64,000 bases of DNA from Flavobacterium degerlachei (GCF_900106645.1 NZ_FNMV01000009.1:124001-188000), one strand, 5' to 3'. Shown: positions 33,449 through 41,038, counted from the first letter of the stretch. The notes: generated from the sequence alone by a model not told the origin. Made by a program: numbers and translations.

Positions 33449-33993
33449 AAAAAGCACTAGCCTATTTCCTTTCTATCCTTATTGTATTGCTTTTTTCCTC
33501 TATCTTTTTAGTGGGTTGCAAAGCAAAACAACCCTTACAGGAATGGAAAGAAACCACTACAATAAATCACGATAGTATTAATAACGTACGTGTAATTATC
33601 CGCAGCATAGCGATTAATGACAGTTTAAAAATTGTCATCGGGAAAATAAAAACCGAAAGGAAAGAGTGTGATAGCGTTTGCCAAATTGCAATTGACCGCC
33701 TTTTATCCCAGTTGAATAGTAAAAAATCTTCGGGAAGTAATTCAGTAGAAACAAAATACGATCCCAAAGACAATAGCTTAAACATCAATACTAAAGTAGG
33801 AGAGACTAAAAGCGACATTCAAAAATTGTATTACAAAATTACAATTACAAAAACCGTTTACTCTCATAAAGACATTCCAATTGATAAACCACTCCCAAAA
33901 TGGCAATTATTTTTAATGATAACAGGAGCAATTACAACAGGGTACTTATTTCTAAAAACAACGCTGTTTATTAAGAGTAAAATTCCAGTATAA
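33445..33993 (+). CDS. Probable unimolecular spanin (lipoprotein plus C-terminal span)
   Basis: A 182-aa protein with an N-terminal lipoprotein signal (lipobox LVGC, Cys25) and a periplasmic helical body containing KIKTERKECDSVCQIAIDRLL. One transmembrane segment lies near the C-terminus (about 151-175, WQLFLMITGAITTGYLF). An outer-membrane lipid anchor joined to an inner-membrane span is the unimolecular-spanin architecture of phages such as T1. It follows two holin-like genes. Assignment rests on topology only. Confidence 0.65.
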   Translation: MKKALAYFLSILIVLLFSSIFLVGCKAKQPLQEWKETTTINHDSINNVRVIIRSIAINDSLKIVIGKIKTERKECDSVCQIAIDRLLSQLNSKKSSGSNSVETKYDPKDNSLNINTKVGETKSDIQKLYYKITITKTVYSHKDIPIDKPLPKWQLFLMITGAITTGYLFLKTTLFIKSKIPV

Positions 33994-34002
33994 AAAAAAT
34001 CA

Positions 34003-34015
34003 CACCATGAACCAA
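34003..34015 (+). promoter_or_regulatory. Degenerate leader element at a start codon
   Basis: CACCATGAACCAA resembles the recurring motif with the ATG at 34007 inside it. Confidence 0.4.
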
Positions 34016-34630
34016 ACGACCACGCAAAAAAAGAAAGAAAAAGACAATACCCTACTTTACGCTGGGGTTTTCTTATTGTTAGGATTTGGGGCTTATGCCT
34101 ACAACAACTCCAACAAAAAAACAACCAGCGATTCAGCAGAAGGTAGTATTCCGAATCCTGATATAGAGCCAATCGCCACAACAAAACCTATAGCTATCTA
34201 TGTAACTAAAGTTTTAAAAATGGGTAGCCAAGGACTTGAAGTAACCAAGCTTCAGGGATTGATGAAAATCACGGCTGATGGTTTCTTTGGGCCACAAACT
34301 GAAGCAATGTTATTCCGATTAAAAGGAGTTAAACAAGTAAGTTTAGATCAATATGGAAAATTACCAAATGTAAACCGCAATGTGTACCCAGCTGGAACAA
34401 AACTACAATCCCCTTTAAGTGCCGGAACGCCTATTTATGATGCAGTAACAAAGGCAGATGGCTCGTATTATTCTAACCAAATAGTCGAAAAAACAGTTGA
34501 TTACGGCCAAGCTGTAGGAACTGTTAGAACTTCTAGTGAATTAGGAAACTGGTACACTATTTATTACGATACTTTTTGGGGGCAAAAAATAGGCTTCGTT
34601 AAAGCAGCCGATGTTCAATCTTATAAATAA
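34007..34630 (+). CDS. Membrane-anchored peptidoglycan-binding/SH3-like protein
   Basis: A 207-aa protein: basic N-terminus, one transmembrane segment (about 16-30, LLYAGVFLLLGFGAYAY) and an extended linker. A peptidoglycan-binding repeat (VLKMGSQGLEVTKLQGLM and ITADGFFGPQTEAML) and a C-terminal SH3-like domain (NWYTIYYDTFWGQKIGFVK) follow. It likely sits in a membrane with its cell-wall-binding domains outward, suitable for virion entry or lysis. It is not an enzyme by visible motifs. Confidence 0.7.
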   Translation: MNQTTTQKKKEKDNTLLYAGVFLLLGFGAYAYNNSNKKTTSDSAEGSIPNPDIEPIATTKPIAIYVTKVLKMGSQGLEVTKLQGLMKITADGFFGPQTEAMLFRLKGVKQVSLDQYGKLPNVNRNVYPAGTKLQSPLSAGTPIYDAVTKADGSYYSNQIVEKTVDYGQAVGTVRTSSELGNWYTIYYDTFWGQKIGFVKAADVQSYK

Positions 34631-34636
34631 TTCACA

Positions 34637-35104
34637 ATGGAAGGAGCAACAGTATTAAAAATATTAGGAGGTGCTGCAGTAGTATCTACCCTATTCGCTT
34701 TCAAGAAAAAAGGCGATTTCACTAAAGTCATAGAAAATATGACAATGGATTTACGTAACATTCGCAAACTACATTTGAGTGGTGCAAAACTATATGCCGT
34801 GGCTGATATAGGCTTTCACAATCCAACACAGTATGCCATGACAGTTAAAACCGCTGGATTAATCCAAGTAAAGGAAATTCGTTTATTTTACAAAGGCATT
34901 TTGTTTGGGATTGCTAAATCTAACACGACTTCATTTGAATTACCTGCAAAAAGCAACTATTTAATGACAGATATTCAAATAGAAATAGTAATTTTAAACC
35001 TTATTGATCAATACCTAAAGAACGGACTAGATAGTAATGTGGACAATTACCAAATTCACACTATAGTCGAAGCCCTTGGAAAAACTTGGGTAGTTGAGCA
35101 ATAA
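34637..35104 (+). CDS. LEA-type (WHy-like) membrane protein
   Basis: A 155-aa protein with a N-terminal hydrophobic segment (about 6-22, LKILGGAAVVSTLFAF), then a beta-sandwich reminiscent of LEA14/WHy domains (AKLYAVADIGFHNPTQYAMTVK, IRLFYKGILFGI). Such domains occur in bacterial stress and some phage membrane proteins. It starts 6 bp after the peptidoglycan-binding gene, so it is likely co-translated. Confidence 0.55.
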   Translation: MEGATVLKILGGAAVVSTLFAFKKKGDFTKVIENMTMDLRNIRKLHLSGAKLYAVADIGFHNPTQYAMTVKTAGLIQVKEIRLFYKGILFGIAKSNTTSFELPAKSNYLMTDIQIEIVILNLIDQYLKNGLDSNVDNYQIHTIVEALGKTWVVEQ

Positions 35105-35114
35105 GATTTTAAAA

Positions 35115-35128
35115 CACCATTAAACCAA
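35115..35128 (+). promoter_or_regulatory. CACCATTAAACCAA leader element
   Basis: An exact copy starting 20 bp before the ATG at 35135. Confidence 0.7.
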
Positions 35129-35134
35129 ACCAAA

Positions 35135-37633
35135 ATGTCAGTAATTAACCAGTTTAACGGGCTGGGCGGTGCTGTTGTAAGCCGTCAAGACCTCGAAGCC
35201 ATTCGCACAAAAGCCATTCAGGAAGAAAACGAGGAAATCGTTTTTCGTATCACTGCGCTCCTGGACAAATTCCCAAAAATTCAAAACTTTGAACTCGAAG
35301 AACACGACTGTATGGTCGTGGAATCCGTTCCTAAAAATTTCTTATACGGTTTAGATTTTGAACCATCACAAGACGAATTACACGGTTTAGGAAAAGCTGT
35401 TTCTCCTAGCGAAGTGTACGACATGATTACCGCTAAAATCATTAAAATGATTGAAGTGGCCAATGCCAACGACTACAAACGAAAGTGGACAGCAAAGGAT
35501 TACGGAACGGGTTACACTATCCCTTTTAATTTTGTTACCAAAAAAAGATATAGAGGTGTAAACGTGCTGATGCTTACCGAACTTGAACCGCTTGAAAACC
35601 CGTTTTTCTTGACTTTTAAGCAAGTAAAAGACTTAAAAGGAAAAGTAAAAAAAGGAGCGAAAGGGTTTGAAGTTGTTTATTTCACTCGAATATACAAAAC
35701 CGAGGACAGACAAAAAGACGTTCGTTTTTCGTCTTACGACAAGAAAAAAGTAGAAAGTTTTGCTACGGAAAACGGAATAGAAAAAGAGTTAGGCGTTATC
35801 CCAATGCTTAAATATTATCATGTGTATAATGGAAAGGATATTGAAGGAATTAATTTTGGTTTAGACACGTTCAAAATTGGATTTATCGAAAATGAAAGTC
35901 CAGTTACCGACGTTAAAACCCTACCCATTCCCGAAGCAATTATAAAAAACTATCCAACTCCGCAACCAACTTTAAAATTTGGTGGGGATCGTGCTTTTTA
36001 TTCCCCGGGCAAAGATCATGTGCAAATGCCCCATTTAGCCGATTTTGAAACCGTACAAGATTATTACAGAACCTTACTACATGAGTTCTCACATAGTACA
36101 GGCTCGAGCAAACGTTTAGCCCGTGATTTTTCGGGTAGTTTTGGTTCAAAGAAATACGCATTTGAAGAATTAGTAGCCGAATTGGGTGCCATATTTTTAA
36201 GTGCTGAAGCTGGAATAATTTGGCACAACAATAAAAATCATGCGGCTTATTTAAAAAGTTGGAATTCGGTTTTAGCTCAAATAAAAGAAGATAACAAGTT
36301 TATTATGAAAGCCAGTACAGCTGCTCAAAAAGTGGCCGATTTTGTTTTACAATTTAACGAAAAAGGAAATCCGTTATACTTTTCCGATTTAGAAAAGGAA
36401 TTGAGTAAGGCAGTTGAGAAAGTTCAAAAAAAGGCCAAAGAACCGGTGAAAAAAGCGATTTCAGAACCTAAAGACACCGAAAAAGAAGCAACACCCCCTA
36501 TTACTAAAGTCCGAAAAAAAAACAAAAAAATTGATCCAAAACAAATAGCATTGTTTGGAGCAAAAACAAAAAGCACACTCGAAACCGTAAAAAAAGGCGA
36601 AGAATTACAGTATTTAGAGAATAAGAATAAAATAGCTTCAATCAATAAGTTTGGCGTAGTGACATGGCATAAAAAAGGGTTAACTACAGCTACACGAAAC
36701 CGCATTAGAAAAGATGCAGTAATAGTGGGATTAGCAGCTCCTTTATTTGAAGAAGCACCAAAAGAAATTCCCGCTCCTGGTACCGAACAAATATATAATC
36801 CTGCAACCGTAATCCCGATAATTGAAAATACTTCAGTAGAAAATGTTTTCACCGATAAAAATGAGGAATCGATTACGTTAGGAAGTCCCGTTGTAGAAGT
36901 ACAAAGAGAAGAAAAGGTAATTTTACCTTTAAACAGAAATTCACTAGCCTATCGCAGACAAAACCGCTCTAATATTACACATGAATACTATGAGATTGAG
37001 AACCCTGATGTTTCGGAATTTTTAGGAAAAATAGAAAAAAAGAAAAAAGAAAGCGTTGCAATCACAATCGCTGGAGGTCAAGGAAGCGGTAAAACGAGTT
37101 TTGTTTTTCAGTTAATGAATGCGTTTGCAAAAAATTATAAGGTAGGTCATGCATCTATTGAAGAACATCCCGAAAGTGCATTATACGAAAACAAAGCGGA
37201 ACGTTTTTGGAATGGAAATGCTAAAGCTACAATTGATAGTCCTGAGATAAATTCCATGCAAGACATTCACGATTTAATAATGCGTAATGATGTGATTGTT
37301 ATAGATAGTTTTAGCAAGTTGTTGTCAATGAATAACAAAATTACTTTAGACGAAACCTTTAGAAAAAAATACGATGGCAAGTTGTTTGTTATTATTTACC
37401 AATTAACAACTGATGGTAAAATGCGAGGCGGTTCATCCAGTCAATTTGATGGCGATATCATTCTGTTTGTAGAAAAATTCGCTGATTTTGCCAACAATTA
37501 CGTTTATGCCGACAAAAACCGATATCAAAACCGTTCCTTAGACGAATTGCATTACAATATTGCCAACGCAAAATTAGTGATCGATGAACCGGAAGAAGAA
37601 TTAAAATTCACGGAAGAAATAGAGAGAATTTAA
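35135..37633 (+). CDS. ArdC-like anti-restriction/zincin protein fused to RadA-like ATPase
   Basis: An 832-aa fusion. The N-terminal half resembles ArdC anti-restriction proteins: an ssDNA-binding-type domain (FLTFKQVKDLKGKVKKGAKG, PMLKYYHVYNGKDIEGI) and a zincin domain with HEFSH (about 315-319) plus the downstream glutamate in FEELVAELGA. A charged linker follows. The C-terminus is a RecA-family ATPase: Walker A GGQGSGKT at about 647, Walker B DVIVIDSF, and a RadA-like LTTDGKMRGGSS segment. It may protect incoming single-stranded DNA and process replication or recombination intermediates. Confidence 0.8.
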   Translation: MSVINQFNGLGGAVVSRQDLEAIRTKAIQEENEEIVFRITALLDKFPKIQNFELEEHDCMVVESVPKNFLYGLDFEPSQDELHGLGKAVSPSEVYDMITAKIIKMIEVANANDYKRKWTAKDYGTGYTIPFNFVTKKRYRGVNVLMLTELEPLENPFFLTFKQVKDLKGKVKKGAKGFEVVYFTRIYKTEDRQKDVRFSSYDKKKVESFATENGIEKELGVIPMLKYYHVYNGKDIEGINFGLDTFKIGFIENESPVTDVKTLPIPEAIIKNYPTPQPTLKFGGDRAFYSPGKDHVQMPHLADFETVQDYYRTLLHEFSHSTGSSKRLARDFSGSFGSKKYAFEELVAELGAIFLSAEAGIIWHNNKNHAAYLKSWNSVLAQIKEDNKFIMKASTAAQKVADFVLQFNEKGNPLYFSDLEKELSKAVEKVQKKAKEPVKKAISEPKDTEKEATPPITKVRKKNKKIDPKQIALFGAKTKSTLETVKKGEELQYLENKNKIASINKFGVVTWHKKGLTTATRNRIRKDAVIVGLAAPLFEEAPKEIPAPGTEQIYNPATVIPIIENTSVENVFTDKNEESITLGSPVVEVQREEKVILPLNRNSLAYRRQNRSNITHEYYEIENPDVSEFLGKIEKKKKESVAITIAGGQGSGKTSFVFQLMNAFAKNYKVGHASIEEHPESALYENKAERFWNGNAKATIDSPEINSMQDIHDLIMRNDVIVIDSFSKLLSMNNKITLDETFRKKYDGKLFVIIYQLTTDGKMRGGSSSQFDGDIILFVEKFADFANNYVYADKNRYQNRSLDELHYNIANAKLVIDEPEEELKFTEEIERI

Positions 37634-37646
37634 AAAATTAATTAAT

Positions 37647-37660
37647 CACCATTAAACCAA
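37647..37660 (+). promoter_or_regulatory. CACCATTAAACCAA leader element
   Basis: An exact copy starting 21 bp before the ATG at 37668. Confidence 0.7.
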
Positions 37661-37667
37661 AAAAATC

Positions 37668-37817
37668 ATGGCAACAAAAAAAGTCTCAAAAAAAGAAGCA
37701 ACTACAGCATGCGGAACGCATTTAAAAAAAGGGTATAAATATGTAAAAGGCGGGGGAGTTGTAAAAGTTACAGCTGCTAAAAAACCTGTCAAAAAGAAAG
37801 CCGTAAAAAAGAAATAA
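37668..37817 (+). CDS. 49-aa lysine-rich protein (histone-like tail)
   Basis: A small basic protein beginning MATKKVSKKEATTACGTHLKKG and ending VKKKAVKKK. Roughly a third of the residues are lysine, resembling histone H1-like or DNA-condensing tails. The leader motif, ATG spacing of 21 bp and a terminator directly after (37838-37866) support expression. A role in packaging or protecting element DNA is inferred only from composition. Confidence 0.6.
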   Translation: MATKKVSKKEATTACGTHLKKGYKYVKGGGVVKVTAAKKPVKKKAVKKK

Positions 37818-37837
37818 TTCACTTATAAGTTAATTTT

Positions 37838-37866
37838 AAACCACTCGTAACGGAGTGGTTTTTTTG
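37838..37866 (+). terminator. Rho-independent terminator
   Basis: AAACCACTC pairs with GAGTGGTTT and is followed by a T-run. Confidence 0.85.
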
Positions 37867-37943
37867 TAAAATCCACTTATAGGTTTATTTTAATCTAAAG
37901 AAGTAATTTTAATTATATTTGTAAAGCCATTAAGCTAAAAGAC

Positions 37944-38243
37944 ATGATATACGTTAACATTTATCTTGATAAAAATAGCCCGTTATACAACGAACTTTCA
38001 ATAAAAAAGCTTTTGCATAATAGTAGTTTCAGCATTTTTCTAGGTCTAAAACCTAGTATTGGCGAAACATTAAGGCTTAATCATTTAAACGCATCAGATG
38101 AAAAATTAAAAAAATTTCTTTCTCACCACGCAACTCTATACTTTAAAATTGACGATATAATTCAATCATACGTTATTACACATGCTCACAACGGCATACC
38201 TGTTTTAGATTTAAAATGTACGCTTATTGAAAAGCCATTTTGA
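37944..38243 (+). CDS. Small protein of unknown function
   Basis: A 99-aa protein (MIYVNIYLDKNSPLYNELS), mixed alpha/beta, no recognised family. A weakly motif-like GCCATTAAGCTAA precedes it, and a bidirectional terminator at 38265-38296 follows. It is the last plus-strand gene of the element. Confidence 0.55.
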   Translation: MIYVNIYLDKNSPLYNELSIKKLLHNSSFSIFLGLKPSIGETLRLNHLNASDEKLKKFLSHHATLYFKIDDIIQSYVITHAHNGIPVLDLKCTLIEKPF

Positions 38244-38264
38244 AGTAACAGTTGAGTCCAGAAA

Positions 38265-38296
38265 CAAAAAAACCTATCGAAATTGATAGGTTTTAA
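38265..38296. terminator. Bidirectional terminator between convergent genes
   Basis: AAAACCTATC (38269-38278) pairs with GATAGGTTTT (38285-38294). Confidence 0.8.
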
Positions 38297-38307
38297 TATG
38301 TTTAATT

Positions 38308-38889
38308 CTACTCTTTTTCTAGATCTTCTTCTTTTGTTTTTTTTGGTTTATTTAGTTTTCCAAGCACAAAAATACTAGCCATTGCGATAATTGTAGTGCT
38401 TCCTAAAATAGATCCGATAGTCTCATGCCCTGTACTTCCCAAATAAGTACTTGCTATTATTATTAAAATACAAAGTACAAAACCAAATATTTGACCTTTA
38501 TTACTTTGACTTAATTGTGATTTAATTGCCGTCTTTTCAATAATCATTCGGTGTTCTTGTTGCTTTTCTGCCATTATCATTATTCTATCGGCTCCATTAG
38601 GAATAACAGAGTTATATTGGACCATAGTTTCAGAGGAAGGAAGTGGTCCTGAATGATGATTTTGAGTAACGCTCATCATACTAATCTTTCTGATGGTTTG
38701 TAGAATTTCACCTTTTTTTTGATTATTTATACCCTTAAATACATCTGGATTTAAATGCTCTAGTTCTTCTTCAATCTCTATAATTTCGGAAGTAACGCTA
38801 TTCTCTTCGTGGCCTCTTTCTTGCTCTTTGCCATTAACAGATTTTACAACTGGAGTTTTCTTTGGTTTTTTATTGATATCTTTTGACAT
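38308..38889 (-). CDS. Two-span membrane protein of unknown function
   Basis: A 193-aa protein. The N-terminal charged half (KKPKKTPVVKSVNGKEQERG) is followed by two transmembrane segments at about 133-150 and 156-176 (IFGFVLCILIIIASTYLG, IGSILGSTTIIAMASIFVLG), and it ends in a Lys/Glu tail. The arrangement resembles phage superinfection-exclusion or DUF2335-type membrane proteins (residues 50-130 with LNPDVFKGINNQKKGEILQT). It may be a lysogenic-conversion gene expressed from the prophage; inference. Confidence 0.55.
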   Translation of the reverse strand: MSKDINKKPKKTPVVKSVNGKEQERGHEENSVTSEIIEIEEELEHLNPDVFKGINNQKKGEILQTIRKISMMSVTQNHHSGPLPSSETMVQYNSVIPNGADRIMIMAEKQQEHRMIIEKTAIKSQLSQSNKGQIFGFVLCILIIIASTYLGSTGHETIGSILGSTTIIAMASIFVLGKLNKPKKTKEEDLEKE

Positions 38890-38895
38890 ATTGAA

Positions 38896-39135
38896 TTATT
38901 TTAAGCAAAGTTTTTTTAAGTTTTGCTTAACAAATTTCTTTTGAGCGTCACGGATGTCTTTACCAACGTTTTGCCAATCTGAGGTTAATGCTTTTTGGTC
39001 TGCTTCTTCTTCTGTTTTTGAGGTGTTAAACTCATAAAAATTACCTGGTAAGTTTAGCACAGAACCGAAGCCTCTCCAAAAACTAGATTTTGAAAATAAA
39101 TAATTCGTTTCGTATATTACCTTTGGTTCTCCCAT
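38896..39135 (-). CDS. Small protein of unknown function (lysogeny-side)
   Basis: A 79-aa soluble protein (MGEPKVIYETNYLFSKSSFW) with a helical, lysine-rich C-terminus. It is 6 bp upstream of the two-span membrane protein on the same strand, so the two form one transcript with a -7 box at 39189-39196 (TACTTTTG on the minus strand). Confidence 0.55.
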   Translation of the reverse strand: MGEPKVIYETNYLFSKSSFWRGFGSVLNLPGNFYEFNTSKTEEEADQKALTSDWQNVGKDIRDAQKKFVKQNLKKLCLK

Positions 39136-39188
39136 AACTGTTGTGTTAAATGTTTATTAAAAATAAAATAGTTTATTTTAAGCGTGCG

Positions 39189-39196
39189 CAAAAGTA
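39189..39196 (-). promoter_or_regulatory. Bacteroidota -7 box for the 39135-38308 gene pair
   Basis: Read on the minus strand it is TACTTTTG, fitting TAnnTTTG, with a leader of about 45 nt to the ATG. Confidence 0.5.
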
Positions 39197-39301
39197 ATAC
39201 AATTGTTTTACTTTTAAAGTCACACATTAATTTTAAACTTTACACTAATTTAAGTTGTATTTGATTCTTTAAATGTAATCAAATATCATACCTTCTTATA
39301 A

Positions 39302-39342
39302 CCAATCTAGTTAAAGTATTCATAATACTTTAACTAGATTGG
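39302..39342. repeat. Perfect 19-bp inverted repeat
   Basis: CCAATCTAGTTAAAGTATT, then the 3-base loop CAT, then the exact reverse complement. No T-run follows on either strand, so it is not an obvious terminator. It lies between the integrase 3' end and the lysogeny-side genes. Confidence 0.8.
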
Positions 39343-39407
39343 CGTAAGATTTCTACGAAGTTATATTTTTTTTTTGACAAAGTCAATAGTAAATATAAAA
39401 TATAATT

Positions 39408-40748
39408 TTAAAACTCCAGCGTATAATCAGCACCGTAATCCTTTGGAAGCATTCCTCCAACATCACGCAAATAATTACGCAAAGCCGTTTCGGTTGCATG
39501 GCCAGTAATAGGCATTAGTTTTAAAATAGCTTCATGTTCCGTTGATCCTTGTTTCATAAACGAGTAAAACAAGTCAATTGCAGCGGTATGACGAAAACTG
39601 TAAATACCATAGTCTTTGTTAAACTTAAAATGTGCCTTTACCTTTTCAAATTTATGCCCGTAATAATCAACTTTGGTTTTTTCTTTGGCATCCCAAACCT
39701 CAATCACTCCGTTTTTTGTAAATAGATTTGCCTTACTGGGTAGATTGCTTACGTCAATTCCTTCCAAAAAGGTAACGATAGGACCCACTAATTTTTTGGT
39801 TTGTTTTCGTTTGGTTTTGGTTTCGACTTGGAGATATTTTTCACGCAAATTAATGTCTTCCATTGTCAAACGTATAATTTCACGAGGTCGTAAAAAGGTG
39901 TAGATTACAAACTGAATAAAATAATAAAGTTGAATATCGTGTACCAGGAGATAGTCTCGCATATCCTTTACTTGATAACCCGTGAACGGGGTATTTTTTA
40001 TAGGATCATCTTTTTTAGTTTCAATTTCAGAAACGATATTTTTAGGAATAATTTTATCTTTTACCAATTTTCCAAATAACCCAGACAAACATCGTTTGTA
40101 ATTATCTTGCGAAGTTCCTCCCACTCCCCTACCTTGGGGTTTAGGTTTAATCAACCAGTTCATAAAAGCGATAATGTGAACTTCTTTTAATTCGGTTATA
40201 TCAATATCAGGTAATGAATTCAAACCGACCCATTCCATAAAAACGCCCAGTCGAGTTTTATAATCGCTAGCAGTTGTATCTTTCCAACTTCCTAATTTAT
40301 TGTTATAAGCATATTCTAGTGCCGTTTTTACAGTATAACTAATCTCGTCAAAGGATTTTTCATCAGCCTTTTCAATGGATTGTTTTTTTGCAAATTCAAT
40401 TTCGTCGAAAGTTTTTAAGATTACCTCCACTTTATTAAATGGGTTGTAATTTTGATTCAGCAGTAGTGTATAAAAGTCTACCCAAACCTTACCCGCCTGC
40501 TTCCGATCAGCAACCGTTTTATAAGTATTTATTTTGCACGAATACTTAAATTTTGCCATCTTGTTAGTAGCAGGATTCCTAAAATAAAAATACACATACC
40601 AGCGGTTATTTGGCAAAACAGTTGGTTTTCCGTCCACTTTTGGTATGTACAATTTAACTTCTGAAAAGTCCCGCATCCCTACTTTGATTTTAAAGTTTAT
40701 AGGCTCGTTTGTAGGCTCGTTTTGAATAATTATATCAAAATATTTCAT
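39408..40748 (-). CDS. int: Tyrosine recombinase (integrase) of the element
   Basis: A 446-aa phage-integrase-family protein with an extended N-terminal arm-binding region and SAM-like domain. The catalytic core shows Arg in FLRPREIIRL, FRHTAA (His-x-x-Arg region variant), TGHATETALRNYL with the second His, and the nucleophilic Tyr after it. It lies 54 bp from attR and reads away from it, the usual position for the integrase of tRNA-targeting prophages and islands. The integration reaction is inferred from this context and the att repeats. Confidence 0.93.
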   Translation of the reverse strand: MKYFDIIIQNEPTNEPINFKIKVGMRDFSEVKLYIPKVDGKPTVLPNNRWYVYFYFRNPATNKMAKFKYSCKINTYKTVADRKQAGKVWVDFYTLLLNQNYNPFNKVEVILKTFDEIEFAKKQSIEKADEKSFDEISYTVKTALEYAYNNKLGSWKDTTASDYKTRLGVFMEWVGLNSLPDIDITELKEVHIIAFMNWLIKPKPQGRGVGGTSQDNYKRCLSGLFGKLVKDKIIPKNIVSEIETKKDDPIKNTPFTGYQVKDMRDYLLVHDIQLYYFIQFVIYTFLRPREIIRLTMEDINLREKYLQVETKTKRKQTKKLVGPIVTFLEGIDVSNLPSKANLFTKNGVIEVWDAKEKTKVDYYGHKFEKVKAHFKFNKDYGIYSFRHTAAIDLFYSFMKQGSTEHEAILKLMPITGHATETALRNYLRDVGGMLPKDYGADYTLEF

Positions 40749-40768
40749 AATAAGGAGAGAGCCAAAAA

Positions 40769-40798
40769 CAAAAAAACCCTTATAAAATAAGGGTTTTC
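40769..40798 (-). terminator. Element-supplied terminator of tRNA-Leu
   Basis: AAAACCCTTA (40773-40782) pairs with TAAGGGTTTT (40788-40797), with T-run on the minus strand. It lies inside the element boundary, where it replaces the terminator left at 9085-9112. Confidence 0.8.
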
Positions 40799-40801
40799 TT
40801 T

Positions 40802-40857
40802 GTACTCAGAGCGGGACTTGAACCCGCACGAACATTGCTGTTCACTGGATTTTAAGT
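40802..40857. repeat. attR: 56-bp repeat within functional tRNA-Leu
   Basis: Identical to 9114-9169. It completes the 3' part of the intact tRNA. Confidence 0.95.
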
Positions 40858-40888
40858 CCAGCGTGTCTACCAATTTCACCATCCGAGC
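40803..40888 (-). tRNA. tRNA-Leu (anticodon TAA)
   Basis: On the minus strand GCTCGGAT begins the acceptor stem. The D-arm (GGTGAAATTGGTAGAC), anticodon loop CTTAAAA between CTGGA and TCCAG, a long variable arm and GTTCAAGTC T-loop follow. The acceptor ends TCTGAGTA; CCA is not encoded. The 3' part is supplied by the element. Confidence 0.95.
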
Positions 40889-40962
40889 ATTATTACTTTC
40901 AGATTTTCATATCTAATTTTTATAAAAATTAAATATAACTACCATTCCGGTATTTTATGGTT

Positions 40963-41038
40963 TGGAGCGAAAAACGGGGCTCGAACCCGCGACCTCGACC
41001 TTGGCAAGGTCGCGCTCTACCAACTGAGCTATTTTCGC
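40963..41038 (-). tRNA. tRNA-Gly (anticodon GCC)
   Basis: GCGAAAATAGCTCAGTTGG starts the molecule on the minus strand. The anticodon loop is CTTGCCAAG and the T-arm is GGTTCGAGCC. The encoded 3' end is CCA (TGG on the plus strand at 40963-40965). Confidence 0.95.

Larger units (their letters stand above)
9114..40857. mobile_element. 31.7-kb integrated phage-like element in tRNA-Leu
   Basis: Bounded by a perfect 56-bp direct repeat (9114-9169 and 40802-40857) equal to the 3' part of tRNA-Leu(TAA). A tyrosine integrase gene lies next to the right repeat. The content is a repressor-like regulator, a putative replication protein, an orphan methyltransferase, a defence cassette block, and a long plus-strand run of small membrane and beta-rich proteins with endolysin, holin-like and spanin-like genes. 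I recognise no terminase, portal, major capsid of the HK97 fold, tail, relaxase or T4SS gene. The inference is a prophage or satellite of an unusual, possibly non-tailed, virus. Confidence 0.85.

Noticed and set aside
39408..40748. Integron integrase driving the cassette block
   Set aside because: It lies beside the tRNA attachment site 17 kb away and has the layout of a phage or island integrase. I see no IntI-specific insertion and no attI near the cassettes.
9114..40857. Integrative conjugative element
   Set aside because: No relaxase, coupling protein or T4SS gene is recognisable, and lysis genes are present instead.
9114..40857. Ordinary tailed prophage
   Set aside because: No terminase, portal, HK97-type capsid, tape measure or tail gene was found among the proteins, despite an apparently complete lysis module.
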